NCBI RefSeq assembly: GCF_000003605.2
Contig: NW_003112472.1
Location: 145,746-190,265, forward strand
DNA: 44,520 bases
Origin: Saccoglossus kowalevskii
Taxonomy: Eukaryota; Hemichordata; Enteropneusta; Harrimaniidae
Direction of reading: 5' to 3'
Shown: one piece after another, positions 31,664 through 43,199 of the stretch
How the letters are laid out: each line of letters begins with the position of its first letter
How positions within the stretch are numbered: the first letter of the stretch is position 1
Made by a program: the position numbers and the translations under genes
Notes under the pieces: generated by a model
Told to the model about the DNA's origin: nothing
Databases searched by the model: none
Seen by the model: only the letters and a program-made list of their open reading frames with translations

Positions 31664-32595
31664 CTATTAGAAGAAAGCAAATGGAAAGTGTAATATAAGT
31701 GAACTGAGTTCTTATTTTATAATATATCTTCCCATTTGCAGGTACAAATGTATATTCATACATGTATGAGGCAAAAAGCCCTTGTGAAATTTTGGGATCA
31801 CTATAAATCATCAAAATTTTACCCAGAATGAATAAATTGTTAAGTGTTTGAAAGGGAGCATTTAGGGTTTGTGAGAATTATCAGTATTCTCGAGTGGAGC
31901 TACGTCACAGAAGTTTCTACATTACTAAGACATGCACCACTGTACCATGTATCTCTATAGACTCTGTGCGAGCTGCTGTGGAATGTCTGTCAAAGAGCCA
32001 GTGTAAAAGTCAAGCAAACAGCACAAACTAAACAATGAAGTAATCCTGAACAACTAAATTTATATATGTTGTTACCTTGTTCAAGGCAGTCTCAACAACT
32101 ATACCCAATTACAGTTTTCTGTGAGTTTGTTTTCACCATGATGGTTTCCAGGTGAAGAAAATGCATGGATGTCCGCCCCCAAGAAAACACATATTTCTCT
32201 ACACTCACCTGCTGGTTGTGTGCTTAGATTCCATAAACTAATCCGTCCTTGCACATGTCTATGTGCACCAGTTATTGTTCTACCTGGTCTTGGTACATAC
32301 ACGCCAACACTGGTGAGTAACTGTGAGTCATCACCAGGCATAAATTGAGCATAAGTCCACCATAACAAATCCTGAGTCTGAGACCTCCAATCAGATACGC
32401 TGGGAACTGGATCTAGTTTTAGGACTACTCTTCCGGCATCTGGAGCATAACTGGTGGTGTCATCGAGACGGCTATCATCTTCTTCTGTAATCTCTAAAGC
32501 GACAACTTCTGGAGATGCAAATTCTGGGAAAGGTTTCCAGGGAAAATTTGGTACCTGTCTTTTACATCCATCATATACAACAATATTACCCATCA
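30669..32595 (-). CDS. WD40-repeat protein with C-terminal SOCS box (WSB-like), last two coding exons
   Basis: Probable substrate receptor of a Cullin-5/Elongin BC ubiquitin ligase. Coding exons 32209-32595 and 30669-31663 join in frame across a GT-AG intron (phase 1; GCA G|gtgagt, then ttcttctaatag|AT TCC). From the ATG at 32593 the product has 459 residues. WD40-type strands are visible as GRISLWNL, KLFVVKRDG, KHLRVFNLETE, ILMYNTESG and GYIRIWQLPRF. Residues 418-459 form a SOCS box: LQHFCRLTI (Elongin BC box) and LPLPSKL (Cul5 LP-x-P box), ending as in WSB1/WSB2. The middle does not resemble WSB1, so I do not name it. MGNIVVYDG at the start looks like the inside of a WD repeat, so upstream exons are probably missing. 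The target is unknown. Confidence 0.85.
32209..32595 (-). CDS. WD40-SOCS protein, penultimate coding exon
   Basis: Encodes about 128 residues from MGNIVVYDG to NLSTQPA, with an acidic insert (EITEEDDSRLDD). The donor gtgagt is clear. The 5' boundary is uncertain. It could be an acceptor ctcctgttttttaaaag ending at 32596 (internal exon, phase 1), or ttttttttattgtag ending at 32621 with ATG 32593 as the start, since an in-frame TGA lies at 32618-32620. Confidence 0.78.
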
Positions 32596-32620
32596 CTTTT
32601 AAAAAACAGGAGCCATTTCA

Positions 32621-35600
32621 CTACAATAAAAAAAAATTGTCTTTGTTTTTACTCTTTCAGCTGCCCCCCCCCCCCCAAAGCTGTGATGTGGATAATTCAC
32701 CTTCCTGTATGTTTTGACATTTGAGCTGTATTGTTAAATTTCATAGGGATTGCATTATTTATTCAAAATGGCGTCTAGCTATGCAAACCAGGTAGCGTTT
32801 CCATGACCTCAAAACCATACAGATACTAACAAGAAAATTGGACATATCAACAAACCCCAGAAAGAAAATGTACATCACCTTAAGGAAGACCAGTCATTGT
32901 TTAAACATACACATATTTCAGTTTGATTTATTATCGGTGTCAGAAAAGATGGCTTGGAGCCAAATTGTTATTTGCATAATTTATTCCAGTTAGTCAGGGT
33001 TCATAGTTCAAATCCTATGGTTGTTGTTAGTTTTATTCGAAATCAGGCCTGATCTGAAACAAAATGTGTGAGGACATAATTCAATTACTTGTGTGAAGCT
33101 TTGTTTATTATTGACAAGTACTGGTGACCTGTGGATCTGGGCATCTGCTGACTAGACACTAATAACTGGCTGTTTTTCTGAGAATATTGACAGTCCACTA
33201 AATCTGAGTTTTGTTTATATCCATTTTGTAGGAGTTTGAGCTGGCCAGCATGTGTTTTCTATTACACACATCTGGTTTTAATCTTTGTAACCTATTTTTT
33301 TGGAGAAATTCACCCAGATGCTAACATTGTCGTCTAATTAGTGATACAAGACTTGAATAGGCATATTGTGTGGGACCATCTGAGCTTACTGTTTAGACTT
33401 CAAATTATGGCTATAGTTTAATAACAATGAGATTTTATTAAACAAAAGATTTTTTTGACCTAATTATTTTGCCCTTTGACATCTCTTGACCTTGTTTAGA
33501 CCAGATAATTATGAGACTGTTCAAGCACAACTTGACTGATAGGGCAGGTGAACTGCAAAGTGACTGGGAGGCTATTTTTATGTTATTACTGTTCTGGTTT
33601 TGTATTCAACTGTGCAGGCACAAGGCAGTTTTTTTCTATGAATGTCATATTTTGCTATGTGTTTTATCATTATAGTCAATGTTTTGTATTTTGGTTGAAT
33701 AATTTGAAAATGTTTGTTGACTGAATCTCAATAATTTGTTATATTTAAGCTGTTGTGATAAATATCACTCTATATACTCTATTTTTATGATTTCTACACT
33801 ATAATTTTATTTTTTTAAAGTTTGTTTATCTATTTTTTTTATTATTTGCAGAAATAATGTGCTAATGAATTGACACTTTTGATTTTTAAAAATTGTTTTT
33901 TCTCATGATTATACTGATAAACTACAAATTAGTATGTACTGCTTCAAAAAATTAATTAAAATTACTAATCTACGATCAGGCATTTGTTTGTTGCATAATA
34001 TCGAAACTGGTTTCACCATATGCAGGTACTATATACTCTTTCAAAGGTTCTGTCTATAGAGCGCCACCTAGTGGTAGCTTTTCATTAATTACTCTCTTGG
34101 ATCTGTTGGCATGGTAAAATATTTATCTGATGATATTGTATCAAACTTTACTTTATCACTTTGTGGTTTTCAAATCATTTTGTGGTGTAACCGTGTTAGA
34201 CAATGGTCTGAAACATGATGTGTGTGGGCTGTTAGACTTGTGTGTGAAGCTTTGTTACCATTGGGATCTGTGAATCTAGGTGACTGTTATAAGACACTAC
34301 AAAACTGCCTGTTTTCCATGATAAACTTGAAGGTAGAAAGGCTGACAAATATGTGCATTTTTCTGGCAAGAATTATATTACAAACTGGTTTGTATACATT
34401 TTTAATGGCTAAACGATGAGCAGGCATTCCACGCTCCAGTCTGTGTTCATGATGGGAGGACAGACCTCTGAGAAAATACTTAGATTATCAGCTAATTTAA
34501 ATGAGTGTGTAGCCCCTGTTTTAGAAACGTTAGATCGAAATTGGGAGTTAATCTGAATACAACAAGCCTTGTATTTACCGTATATCATCACTATGGGAGT
34601 TGAGATATGTTCTACTTCGTGAGTGAAAATGTAGGGTTGAGAAAAATAATTAATATTCATAACTCAAAACTACAATAGAGTGAATATCCACACAGGTTGT
34701 AGCTGTGCATTGATGTCCATGAAACAAAAAGTCATACTGGGGGTAGGTCCACTTCCCTACTGGCCCACTTTAGAACTTCATCTACTTCTTTCATAAGTCT
34801 ACTCAGAATTTGGTCCACTTCTTTTGTATCCCTTTCATGGGCAGGACCTTGTTACCGCACTGATTTTAAAATATGGGTAAACTGTTTTGACACAGTTTGC
34901 TGATTTCAAGGCTTTTATGCAGAATTTAACATTTTATTTGTTAGGCCACAGACAAAACAAACTGATGACACCTTAGATAAAAGTGGAAGTGATATGTCAC
35001 TTCAAAGTCTTCCACTAAGATAGTTATAATAGCCCATGCAAGTAAAATTGCCATTCAAACGACTGAATATTAACTTACTTGCCTCCCCAGCCTATGGTAC
35101 TGTAAATGCATTAATCACTGGGTTTTAATCTCACTATTTTCGCTAATGAGTAAAATCCACTAAATTAAATTTACTCATTGTTTCCTTGTCAAATTAAAAC
35201 ATAGTGAATACGCTCAAAACACCAAAGTAGTGAAATTAAATGTCAGTGAAAATAAATGGTTTACAGTATATAAACTGACAACATGCATTTCAAAGTGAAT
35301 TTAAAAGTTAATATCAAACCCACAGTCCCTCTATAGCGGAACTGAGACTTGTATGAACACTTTTTTAGTGTCTTTTAAAACAGGAAGTTGAAGCGTGGTG
35401 CACCATGGGATTAAATAGCAGCCTCCATTGCATGGCTTACTAAAATTGTTTTGTGGTGTAAAATTGAGAACACACTACTTTTATCATATACTGCCTTTTC
35501 ATACGTTTCCTCATTTCTTCAAAATTTAAAAAGAATACACAGCCCTAACTGCTCACTCACTGACATTATATTGTAAAAGTCGATCTGAAATTAAAATAAC

Positions 35601-35900
35601 GTCTTCGTGTATCTCGCACTAAGCTGCAATTTCATATAAACAACAAAGATCCAAAAATGTCACACGAGTGATAAAGGGACACGTCGATCGTGACGAAGAA
35701 GTAATTTACAAATCAGATTATTGCAACTAATGTGGAAACCTGGTGCTATTGTTAACCTGTCATGCCTGCAATGTTTACCATTATGACCTAGTCAGGGGAA
35801 CATCTGTACTATAAATAATACTACGGGAGACAATACGATACATACCATAACCTCACATGACTCGGGTCACGCAGTTTGTCCCCTTCAAAAAATGTCTTCC
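32621..35900. other. Spacer between the WD40-SOCS exons and STK11
   Basis: Probably intron and 5' region of the minus-strand gene. I find no convincing upstream WD40 exon. Contains a palindromic element at 35098-35268 and a short minus-strand open frame at 34732-34851 of unknown meaning. Confidence 0.45.
35098..35268. mobile_element. Small palindromic element, TACTGTAAAT type
   Basis: Starts TACTGTAAATGCATTAATCA and ends gtgaaaataaatggtttaca then gta; the termini are inverted relatives. It shares the TACTGTAAA start with the other MITEs but has a different interior. Confidence 0.65.
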
Positions 35901-35907
35901 GCAAACA

Positions 35908-35985
35908 AATAATTCCCATAATACCCACATATCACGTGACTTTGTGCAGACAAACAAAATGGCCGACAGTAGCAACATGGAGTAG
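35908..35985 (+). promoter_or_regulatory. Candidate STK11 promoter elements and 5' leader
   Basis: Within 80 bp: aattcccataatacc (35911-35925), close to the Staf/ZNF143 core AATTCCCATAATGC; the palindromic E-box TCACGTGA (35932-35939), as bound by USF or MiT/TFE factors; and AAAATGGCCGAC (35956-35967), close to the YY1 site AAnATGGCGGC. The ATG inside the YY1-like site opens a 9-codon uORF (MADSSNME, stop 35983-35985) in strong context, 100 nt before the main start. Use of these sites is inference. Confidence 0.5.
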
Positions 35986-36058
35986 ACAGGGGTGCAGCAA
36001 CTCGGTTGGAAATTTGCGCTTGTAGCTTCTTTTTTGTCCCATTTTCTGAACTTAGGGA

Positions 36059-36396
36059 ATGGTTGAAGGGGTGGTTATCGATGCAGGACTAAAATTTGAA
36101 GGTTTCCACAACAAGCTGATGGAAGACGTGCATGAAATAGACTGGTTAAATGATGGGGACCTTGACGACAACTTTCCGTTCATCCATCGCGTGGACTCGT
36201 CGCAGATTATATATTCCCCGAGAAAAAAGCGGGCGAAACTGATAGGAAAATACTTGATGGGGGACACTTTAGGGGAAGGATCTTATGGTAAAGTTAAAGA
36301 AGTTTTAGACACAGAAACATTATGCAGGCGAGCTGTAAAAATCTTAAAGAAGAAGAAATTACGCAAGATTCCGAACGGAGAGACGAATGTGCAGAG
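36059..36396 (+). CDS. STK11: STK11 exon 1
   Basis: Residues 1-112 plus two bases (phase 2), donor AG|gtactg. Includes [20 protein letters not shown], nearly identical to the human protein, the glycine loop and the catalytic Lys. The first 40 residues are divergent and acidic. Reading past the donor leaves the family similarity at once. Confidence 0.97.
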
Positions 36397-39300
36397 GTAC
36401 TGTCAGTGTTTGTTTATGTTGAGTTGCGTTGCGCTAAGTATATTATGTATTTATTTTACGATTTTAGAATGATTAAGATTATTAAGCTGATGCTCATGTT
36501 TGTATTGTTTACTCACTTTGCAGGTTCTAAACAAGTTGTTTCATTGAGTACATTGGGGGCGTGGTAATCTAATCTAAGCGGAACGTTTCTTTAGAGCGCA
36601 ATACTATCGAAGTCAACGATGAGAGTTTCAAATGCAATTAGCACACGTCACACACGTGGCCTTGATGTGTTTTGTTTACAATCAGTTAAGCTGTACGTGT
36701 AGGTCGTTACGTCAAACAATATCAAATAAATAAATAATGTAATGAAAACGAGGACATTTAACATAGTAGGCAGGTGTTTCAATTAAACGTTCATTATTCA
36801 TCTATGGTTGAAGCATAGCTACTAAGTTGAAGATTATAGGTGATGCAAGAAAACTGACACCAAATGTGATTTCATTCTAATGATATTTTGTCTACTGGGG
36901 TACTATGTGCAAAAATCTCATCATTCATGTTAAGTTGTCAAATTTTTTTATTTGCTTTCAGAGAAATCCGATTACTTAAGAGGCTTAAACATAAAAATAT
37001 TATTAATTTGGTAGAAGTACTTTATAATGATGAAAAACAGAAGATATATCCTTTTTTTGCGTTAAATATTGACAATGGCTGATAGGTTATCATATTTGAG
37101 ATGTGTTGACATCGCAACTTACGAATATCTCAAAGAATCTCCAAATGTTTTTGCGTTGACTATCCAACCAAAGTACACACATAAATTGTAATGTTATTTT
37201 CATGATAGTGTTCATTTGATTTGTTGTCAACAAAATAACTCCATATGCTACCCAAGCTGGTGCAGTGACCTTGCTCTTTAACAAATTGCTTGTGCTGACT
37301 TTTTTTTTTGTGGAGGAAGTCAGCGAATGTACCACACCTTTTCTTATCAGGTTACTAAATAGAAAAAAAAAATGTCATCTTTCTTACATCATACTAGTAG
37401 TCGCTCAAAGTTCAGTCACCTGACAAAACTTGATTTAGTGCCAAGTGGGACTTCCCCTATCTTTTTGGGGGGCAAATTGAATCAGTGCCAAGTGGGACTT
37501 TGCCTATCTCTTTAAGGGTCAATCTGAAAATGCTGGTGTCAGTAGAGGTGAAATGCTTATGTTCTACCTATGAAGGAAACAATAAAACTTTGTCGGAGTA
37601 GAAATGATAAATTACATGAAGTGGTTTCAAGGCTTGTTAGGATGTTGTATGATCGAGTGTCGGCCATTTTGTTTTAGAGAATGCAGTTTCAGATCCATAA
37701 ATATATCCAACGTGCCTGGACCAATCAAGTTGAAACTTTACACACACATCAGACAAACATACTTGCATTTTTGTCACAATCAAATCAAAAATAGCTGATT
37801 AGTAGAATATCTATAATACAAACTAGGACTATTTATTGACAGTGATTGTAATGAGATTTTTGGTTTGTATGTGCTTCTAAGTTCTATTGGAGAGTCGCTT
37901 ATAATAGAGCAAATATGGTAGTTGTTTTCCAGACGTACTTTTATACACCTAATGAAACTGAAAAATGAAATTGTGTTCTTTTTGGATGTTTATGGTATTT
38001 TTTTAAAATCTGCTATTTCCATTCTGCAGTAAAATTATCTGAAATTCTTCCATTAATTGGAACATAAACAAAAAAATCATCACAATTATATTTTTTGAGT
38101 GGTTTAAATTATTTGGTTTTAGTCATAACATGATTGTAGAGTTTAAGGATGTCAGTAATTTCTAACAGAAATTGTGTGAAACATGGAAACAAAACTTAGA
38201 AATACTCAAAGTTGTAATTAGTTTTTATTTCTGTCAAGAAGAAACATTAAGATGGATTGATAGCATATGAATGTGTTAATTTGCTAGAGGACAATAAAAA
38301 ATTTAACATAATCAGGTGATTAAAGTAAAAAAAGATTTAAACTAATTTGATTGTGGTGTTATGCTGCAGTCATTTAATTTTAGATGTGACAACCATTTTT
38401 TTGTGAGTCAATTCGTTTGAAATAAATGATAGAACTAAAAATCAAACAAATATTTGATATTAATATAATATTCAATTGTAAATGTTAAAAAAACATGTCA
38501 GATTAATCAATATTACATTGTATTATCGGTAGTAGTATTTAAGTTCAGAACCAGCTTACCATAAATGCAAGTTTTGTTTTGTGTGCGCTTCACTTAGAGA
38601 ATTTCTTCTAATATAACAAATGCTGCATATTAATTAAAGTGCCAGGTAGTATACATAAACATTTTAAATGTGTAATATTATGTTATGTGGGGCTAATATC
38701 GCAATGTGGTATTTTCAGCCATGGCTAGATTTGATATTGAATACACATATCGTTTATATGTTAATTGGTTTAACTGTTGTAATGTATTTGCTAGAAGACG
38801 CTCATCTGAAGCAAAATAGCTTTTTTTTCTATACTGGACCTTTAAAATAAAACTTAAATTAAATCTGTCATTTATTTTATCCGTACATGTGTATGCACTA
38901 CTAATAGTGCATATATAGACGGTAGTTGTGAATGCGGCGACAATTTGCATTAATTTTTAGATGAAGAGTATATTTATGCTATAATAATAATCCTAATTAT
39001 TGCTCATAATTGCAGTATGAATTAGAAATATCTTATTAAATTATGTGTTGAATTCTGAAAATTGATACATTATGATAAAATGCATTGTTTGTGATTGATT
39101 ATATTTTTTCGCTTTGTTGCTACATATTCTATTAACAATTATTCATTGGTGCGACTCAAAAGATATGTCTGATGTACTATCTGAGGATTTATTATTAATG
39201 AACCCATTTTGATTGATAGCAGCAGTATGACATAAACCTTTCTGATATGAAACCATTTATCTGAAACTACTCGGTTACCGGTAATGGTTATTTTTAGAAC

Positions 39301-40214
39301 TCACTGTATTTCTTTCAGTGCTCTGCAATATTGCAACAAGATTGTGTAAAATTTATTTCTCAGCGTGGCTTATCTGAAATAATAAATGTGAAAGCAATTT
39401 ATTTTATTATCTTCTTATTTAGAGTGTCTTGACATTGTGCACATGTTGTGATGCCATTTGTCATATATCTTTAAGGTAGAATGCTACACAATAGCAAAAA
39501 TAATTGCCTTTTTTTTATTACATATTACATATTTAGTATGGTAAAATGCTTTATTTTTGTTGGAATTTATTTACGCTATTTTCACTGATTCATTGAAAAT
39601 AAAATCTAGCAAATATTACTTTTTTGTCTATATTTTACATTCAACTCGTTAAAAATCAGTGAACATAAATTCAATTTAAAACACTCAAACAGTTGTTTCA
39701 ACGAAAATTAATTCCACCTAAAATAAAGTATTTTACAGTATATGTTTAATACAAAAATGAAGAAAATGTGTTATAAAAATATAGGGTCACCATACTAGTT
39801 TTAGAAAAAATTAAATATAGAAAAAATAGCATGTTTTGTCTGTTGACAAAATATAGTTGCTGCTATATGTATAAGTAATAAACTTGCGTATCATTCTACC
39901 TTGGAATGCATTGCACCATGATGATGCAGACGTTTGCTGTAATCAGTGGTGATTGAAGTGGAAATTTAATAATGACACAAAAGTGTGTTTAGTTTCTGTG
40001 TGCATTTTTTCAACAAATTTTGGAGAACAGAGATACATACATATAGTATGTGTATTTAATTGTGGAGTTTTAGTTGTGCATGAATATTGAAAATTGAATT
40101 TTTTCTTAACCTTATTTTTTTTACGTATCTTGTCATGGAATACTGTGTTGGGGGTTTGCAAGAAATGTTGGACAGTTGTCCGGACAAGAAATTTCCCATA
40201 TGGCAAGCTCATGA
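36059..40214 (+). CDS. STK11: Serine/threonine kinase STK11 (LKB1), exons 1-3, 3' end outside the window
   Basis: Master kinase upstream of AMPK and related kinases, active with STRAD and MO25. Exons 36059-36396, 36962-37045 and 40125-40214 give residues 1-170 plus two bases. The start has G at -3 and +4, with in-frame TAG at 36053-36055. Features: PRKKRAK (54-60), matching the human nuclear localisation region; glycine loop LGEGSYGKV (G72-G77); catalytic lysine in RRAVKILKK (K94); helix C Glu E114 in [13 protein letters not shown]; hinge [13 protein letters not shown]. Exons 2 and 3 are 84 and 90 nt, the same as in human. The N-terminus is about 16 residues longer than human. The HRD and DFG exons are not in the window: about 4.3 kb after exon 3 has no exon 4. 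Confidence 0.97.
36397..36961 (+). other. STK11 intron 1 (U2-type)
   Basis: 565 bp, gtactg...ttgctttcag. No repeats seen. A CACGTG lies near 36652 (acacacgtggcc). Confidence 0.85.
36962..37045 (+). CDS. STK11: STK11 exon 2 (84 nt)
   Basis: Acceptor atttgctttcag. Encodes [20 protein letters not shown] then YNDEKQK, counterpart of human [27 protein letters not shown]. It ends in the middle of the next Met codon (AT|G), exactly where human exon 2 ends. Confidence 0.96.
37604..37800. repeat. Family 2 repeat fragment in STK11 intron 2
   Basis: gtgcctggaccaatcaagtt and gaaactttacacac match 43255-43283 (atgcctggaccaatcacatt, caaacttcacacaa). gtcggccattttgttttaga is also like family 2 core sequence. 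No ends are recognisable. Confidence 0.6.
39537..39740. mobile_element. MITE-like palindromic repeat in STK11 intron 2
   Basis: Left end tatggtaaaatgctttattt then ttgttggaatt; right end ttccacctaaaataaagtat then tttacagta, inverted to each other. The interior attcaactcgttaaaaatca is shared with other copies. It ends about 360 bp before the U12 branch site. Confidence 0.75.
40125..40214 (+). CDS. STK11: STK11 exon 3 (90 nt)
   Basis: Encodes [20 protein letters not shown] then KKFPIWQAH, matching human [29 protein letters not shown]. Donor GA|gtaagt, phase 2 as in human. It follows an AC acceptor, so ordinary gene finders will tend to miss it or move its start. Confidence 0.96.
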   Translation, partial: VSCHGILCWGFARNVGQLSGQEISHMASS

Positions 40215-42189
40215 GTAAGTATATCGGTACTTCAATTAGTGTTTATCTGAATGACTAATTGCAGGACTGTCTTGGGACATACACACTTATGATTACAGTG
40301 TAATGTTTGTGAAGCAGAATCCTTTTTTTTTTGTATTCACTGTAATCCAGTATTATGGACTGGCCTGCTTTCCTTCTAAAGACTCCCAAGATTTTTGTTT
40401 TTATATTAAGCAAGAACAGTGTAAAAGTATGTGATTATTTCAAGTTCACATCAGCTTCAGTTTCTACTGTTCTGTTATAAAATTTTGTAGTCTTTCTCTG
40501 TGGTTTTTCAATATTCAGCTTGCATTTTATAATAAGTCCATAGTTTTACTGACATCGGTTCTGCTTCATAAACCACCACTGTTTAACTTTTAGGTGGATA
40601 GATATTCATTCTTTTTGCATCTGTTCAATACATTGTATGTTACTGATTACATGTACATTCTGTATGTGGTTTTAGTAATATATTGCAATTATAGATATAA
40701 ATAATATGTACAGAATTTATGATTGTATGCTACCTTGAAAGGTTGTGTCATATCCATGTAAAGAACCCTATATATTTACTAAAATTGCTGGGAAAATTAG
40801 CTAATGGTATGCATCTTATGTAGGTCAATTCACTTTTTAAAGTAGGTCAAATCGATTGAATTAAAATGTTCCCAGTCCTATCAATTTTTTGAGTGAAAAT
40901 GAAAGTCAATTATTGTTTTGCGATGCATCCAACTAATTAACTACTTTATAGTCACTCATTATAATTGCGAGTCTATATTCATACTAATTTGCATAATATT
41001 GTATGTGCTATTATTAACAGTTATACATGTACCATCGTAATGATGTCATCAATTTTACCTGTAATTACAAAACATGGTGGTGTTAGTAGAGAAAGCTTAT
41101 TAACACTTGTGTAAAAGTATGCATCATGCTGTTTTATCAAAACACTTATAGTAGTACAGTAATACAGTCAGTTGATATTGTGGATCTAATGATTACACAA
41201 CTATTTAACCTTGGTTGCTTTCTACAACTACTCCCAGCTGGCTGCAATTTTGTGATGCATACAGTACATGCGTGTAGTTCAGAGCTGTAATTGCAGTGAA
41301 TGTAATACTGCTTTTAATTTTTTGAATTCAGGAAAAAAAATCAGTATGTGTTGTAGCAGTGAATATTTATTTCACTGAATTTAAGAAGTCTCATTTTTTC
41401 GTTGCTGTAAAACTCTCAAATTGCAAATATTTCACTATGAAAATGAATTGATTTATAATATTGGCCACTCAAAACACTGATCTAATAAAAACTACAATTA
41501 TGATCATACCTTCCTATATGCTTCTTGTTTCTAATAAATGATCACTGATTTATTCTATTTATATGGTGTAGTATATTAAGCTGATTTGGCTTCCTCCAGG
41601 CATTAAAAATGTATGAGATTTTAATGCTGTGGTGTGATTTATATGTCAGTTGTCTTTCCTTGTAGATGATAATGCTCTGTGAATGTTTCTTAATGTCTTA
41701 GCATATTTCCTCTATTATAGTCGTGCACATAGGGAGAGGGAAAGGTGTACATGCAGCTCTATGACAAATCTGCATAACAACAGTACATGTTAATTACCTC
41801 TATTGTATTCAATGTTATCTTTAGGTTCAGTAGGCTAGTTTATCTAGAATTGTGGAGGAGGGAGGGGGTACTGTTGTATAATATTCTGGGGCGAACCCTG
41901 AATCTACACCTCTGCTGTATTGTCTTTCATTGCATCTACGTAGATGAACCTATCGCTTCCAAGTTACAATGTCTGTAACTTGTTTTCGTTTTGTAAATAT
42001 ACACATCTTTTGATAAATAAAGAGAAGCAGACAGTGTTGAGTAATTACTGATATGATGCAGATAAATCCCTCCCTGTTTATTGCTAGTTACATGTAGTTC
42101 TATTTTATACCCCCCTTCCAACTACTGAGGCTGATCATAAGATATCCTATTTAATTAAATTTCCTTCTTTGGCTATTTTAGTCCAGGCA

Positions 42190-42330
42190 AAGCATTATTG
42201 GACCTTAATGCACATAACTTGTATAATCACACTAAAAATGGAGTACCAGTGACCATTTTGTTTAGGTGAATGCAGTTTTGGAGGTATTTCTCTGACTGTA
42301 TTTCCCTTCAAATTTTATATATATTTTAAA
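42190..42330. repeat. Family 2 repeat fragment
   Basis: ttggaccttaatgcacataa and gtgaccattttgtttaggtg, then tatttctctgactgta, follow the same order as blocks at 43449-43560 and 43744-43830. It is diverged and lacks ends. Confidence 0.55.
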
Positions 42331-43199
42331 CTTGAGAACTCATAAAGACTATGTAATGCAATTACTTATTATGATGATACATGATGATATAATAATACAT
42401 GCAAGTTATATGCATTTAACTGGATTTAATTCTGATGATTTTTGTGCCTGTGGTTAAATAATCACAAGGTACTTATTGCACGTTATAAACAGGTCCATTT
42501 TAATTTCATGGATTCTTACTCTTGTTTCTCTGGTGTATACTCTTATGTTACAGGTCTGAAGTAGAGTAGAGCTGTGACATTCCATAATTACTAGTGGTTG
42601 TAAAAAAATAAACAAGTTTGGGATGTGTAGATGTATTCATTGCATTAAAGGAGCATTAGCAGATCTCTAACGAGACTGTTGTGCCCCGTTAATTTGCTGA
42701 CTACATTGGTTTAATGGTTACATGACTGATATTATTTACATCACATGACATGACCAATTCATCAGCCCAACAACGGTGTAATCTTGTTACTGTACAACGC
42801 TGTAAATACCAGACACATTACAACATCTTGTCTGATTCTGTCATGGTGCAATAATTCCAGTTATATACCTTTATTAGCCCCCTGACTAAACTCAGTCTGA
42901 GACAGCTTAGACAAAAAAATATTAAGTCGTTCCAATACATGCACTTCAAAAACAGATAGTGTTGGTCACGTTTTTATTTTATTTGTGAAAGCCTTATAAT
43001 TACTTCACAAAACCCATGTTTAATTAATGTTTTTTTATATACAGTCTTTCCAAATTAGACAAACTTTGTATAATAAAATCAGTTTCATGCCAGTCTCATT
43101 TAAATTCTTGTGATTTGCACCATAGTTTTCATGTTTGGTAAAAAAAAGTTCAGGACAGGCAATTTAATTTTAGGTTTTTAAGTAGGGTAGGTTTACTGA

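Larger units (their letters stand above)
37046..40124 (+). other. STK11: STK11 intron 2, U12-type AT-AC intron
   Basis: 5' end ATATCCTTTT (37046-37055) is a perfect U12 AT-type donor. Near the 3' end, TTTCTTAAC (40102-40110) matches the U12 branch site consensus TTCCTTAAC, with its branch A at 40109, 15 nt before the terminal AC (40123-40124). Removing it rejoins AAG AT|G TAT CTT (K-M-Y-L), as in human KMYM. Length 3079 bp, including a MITE at 39537-39740 and a family 2 repeat fragment near 37604-37800. Confidence 0.97.

Noticed and set aside
31664-31814. N-terminal extension of the 381-codon minus-strand frame
   Set aside because: It lies beyond a good splice acceptor, is not protein-like, and would replace the in-phase join to the upstream WD40 exon.
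35078-35115. Minus-strand micro-exon with ttacag acceptor and gtaagt donor
   Set aside because: Only about 21 nt, and the acceptor is formed by the terminus of a palindromic repeat; probably chance.
37046-37082. Read-through of STK11 exon 2 ([12 protein letters not shown]) as coding
   Set aside because: This is the U12 donor read as protein; the conserved kinase sequence resumes at 40125.
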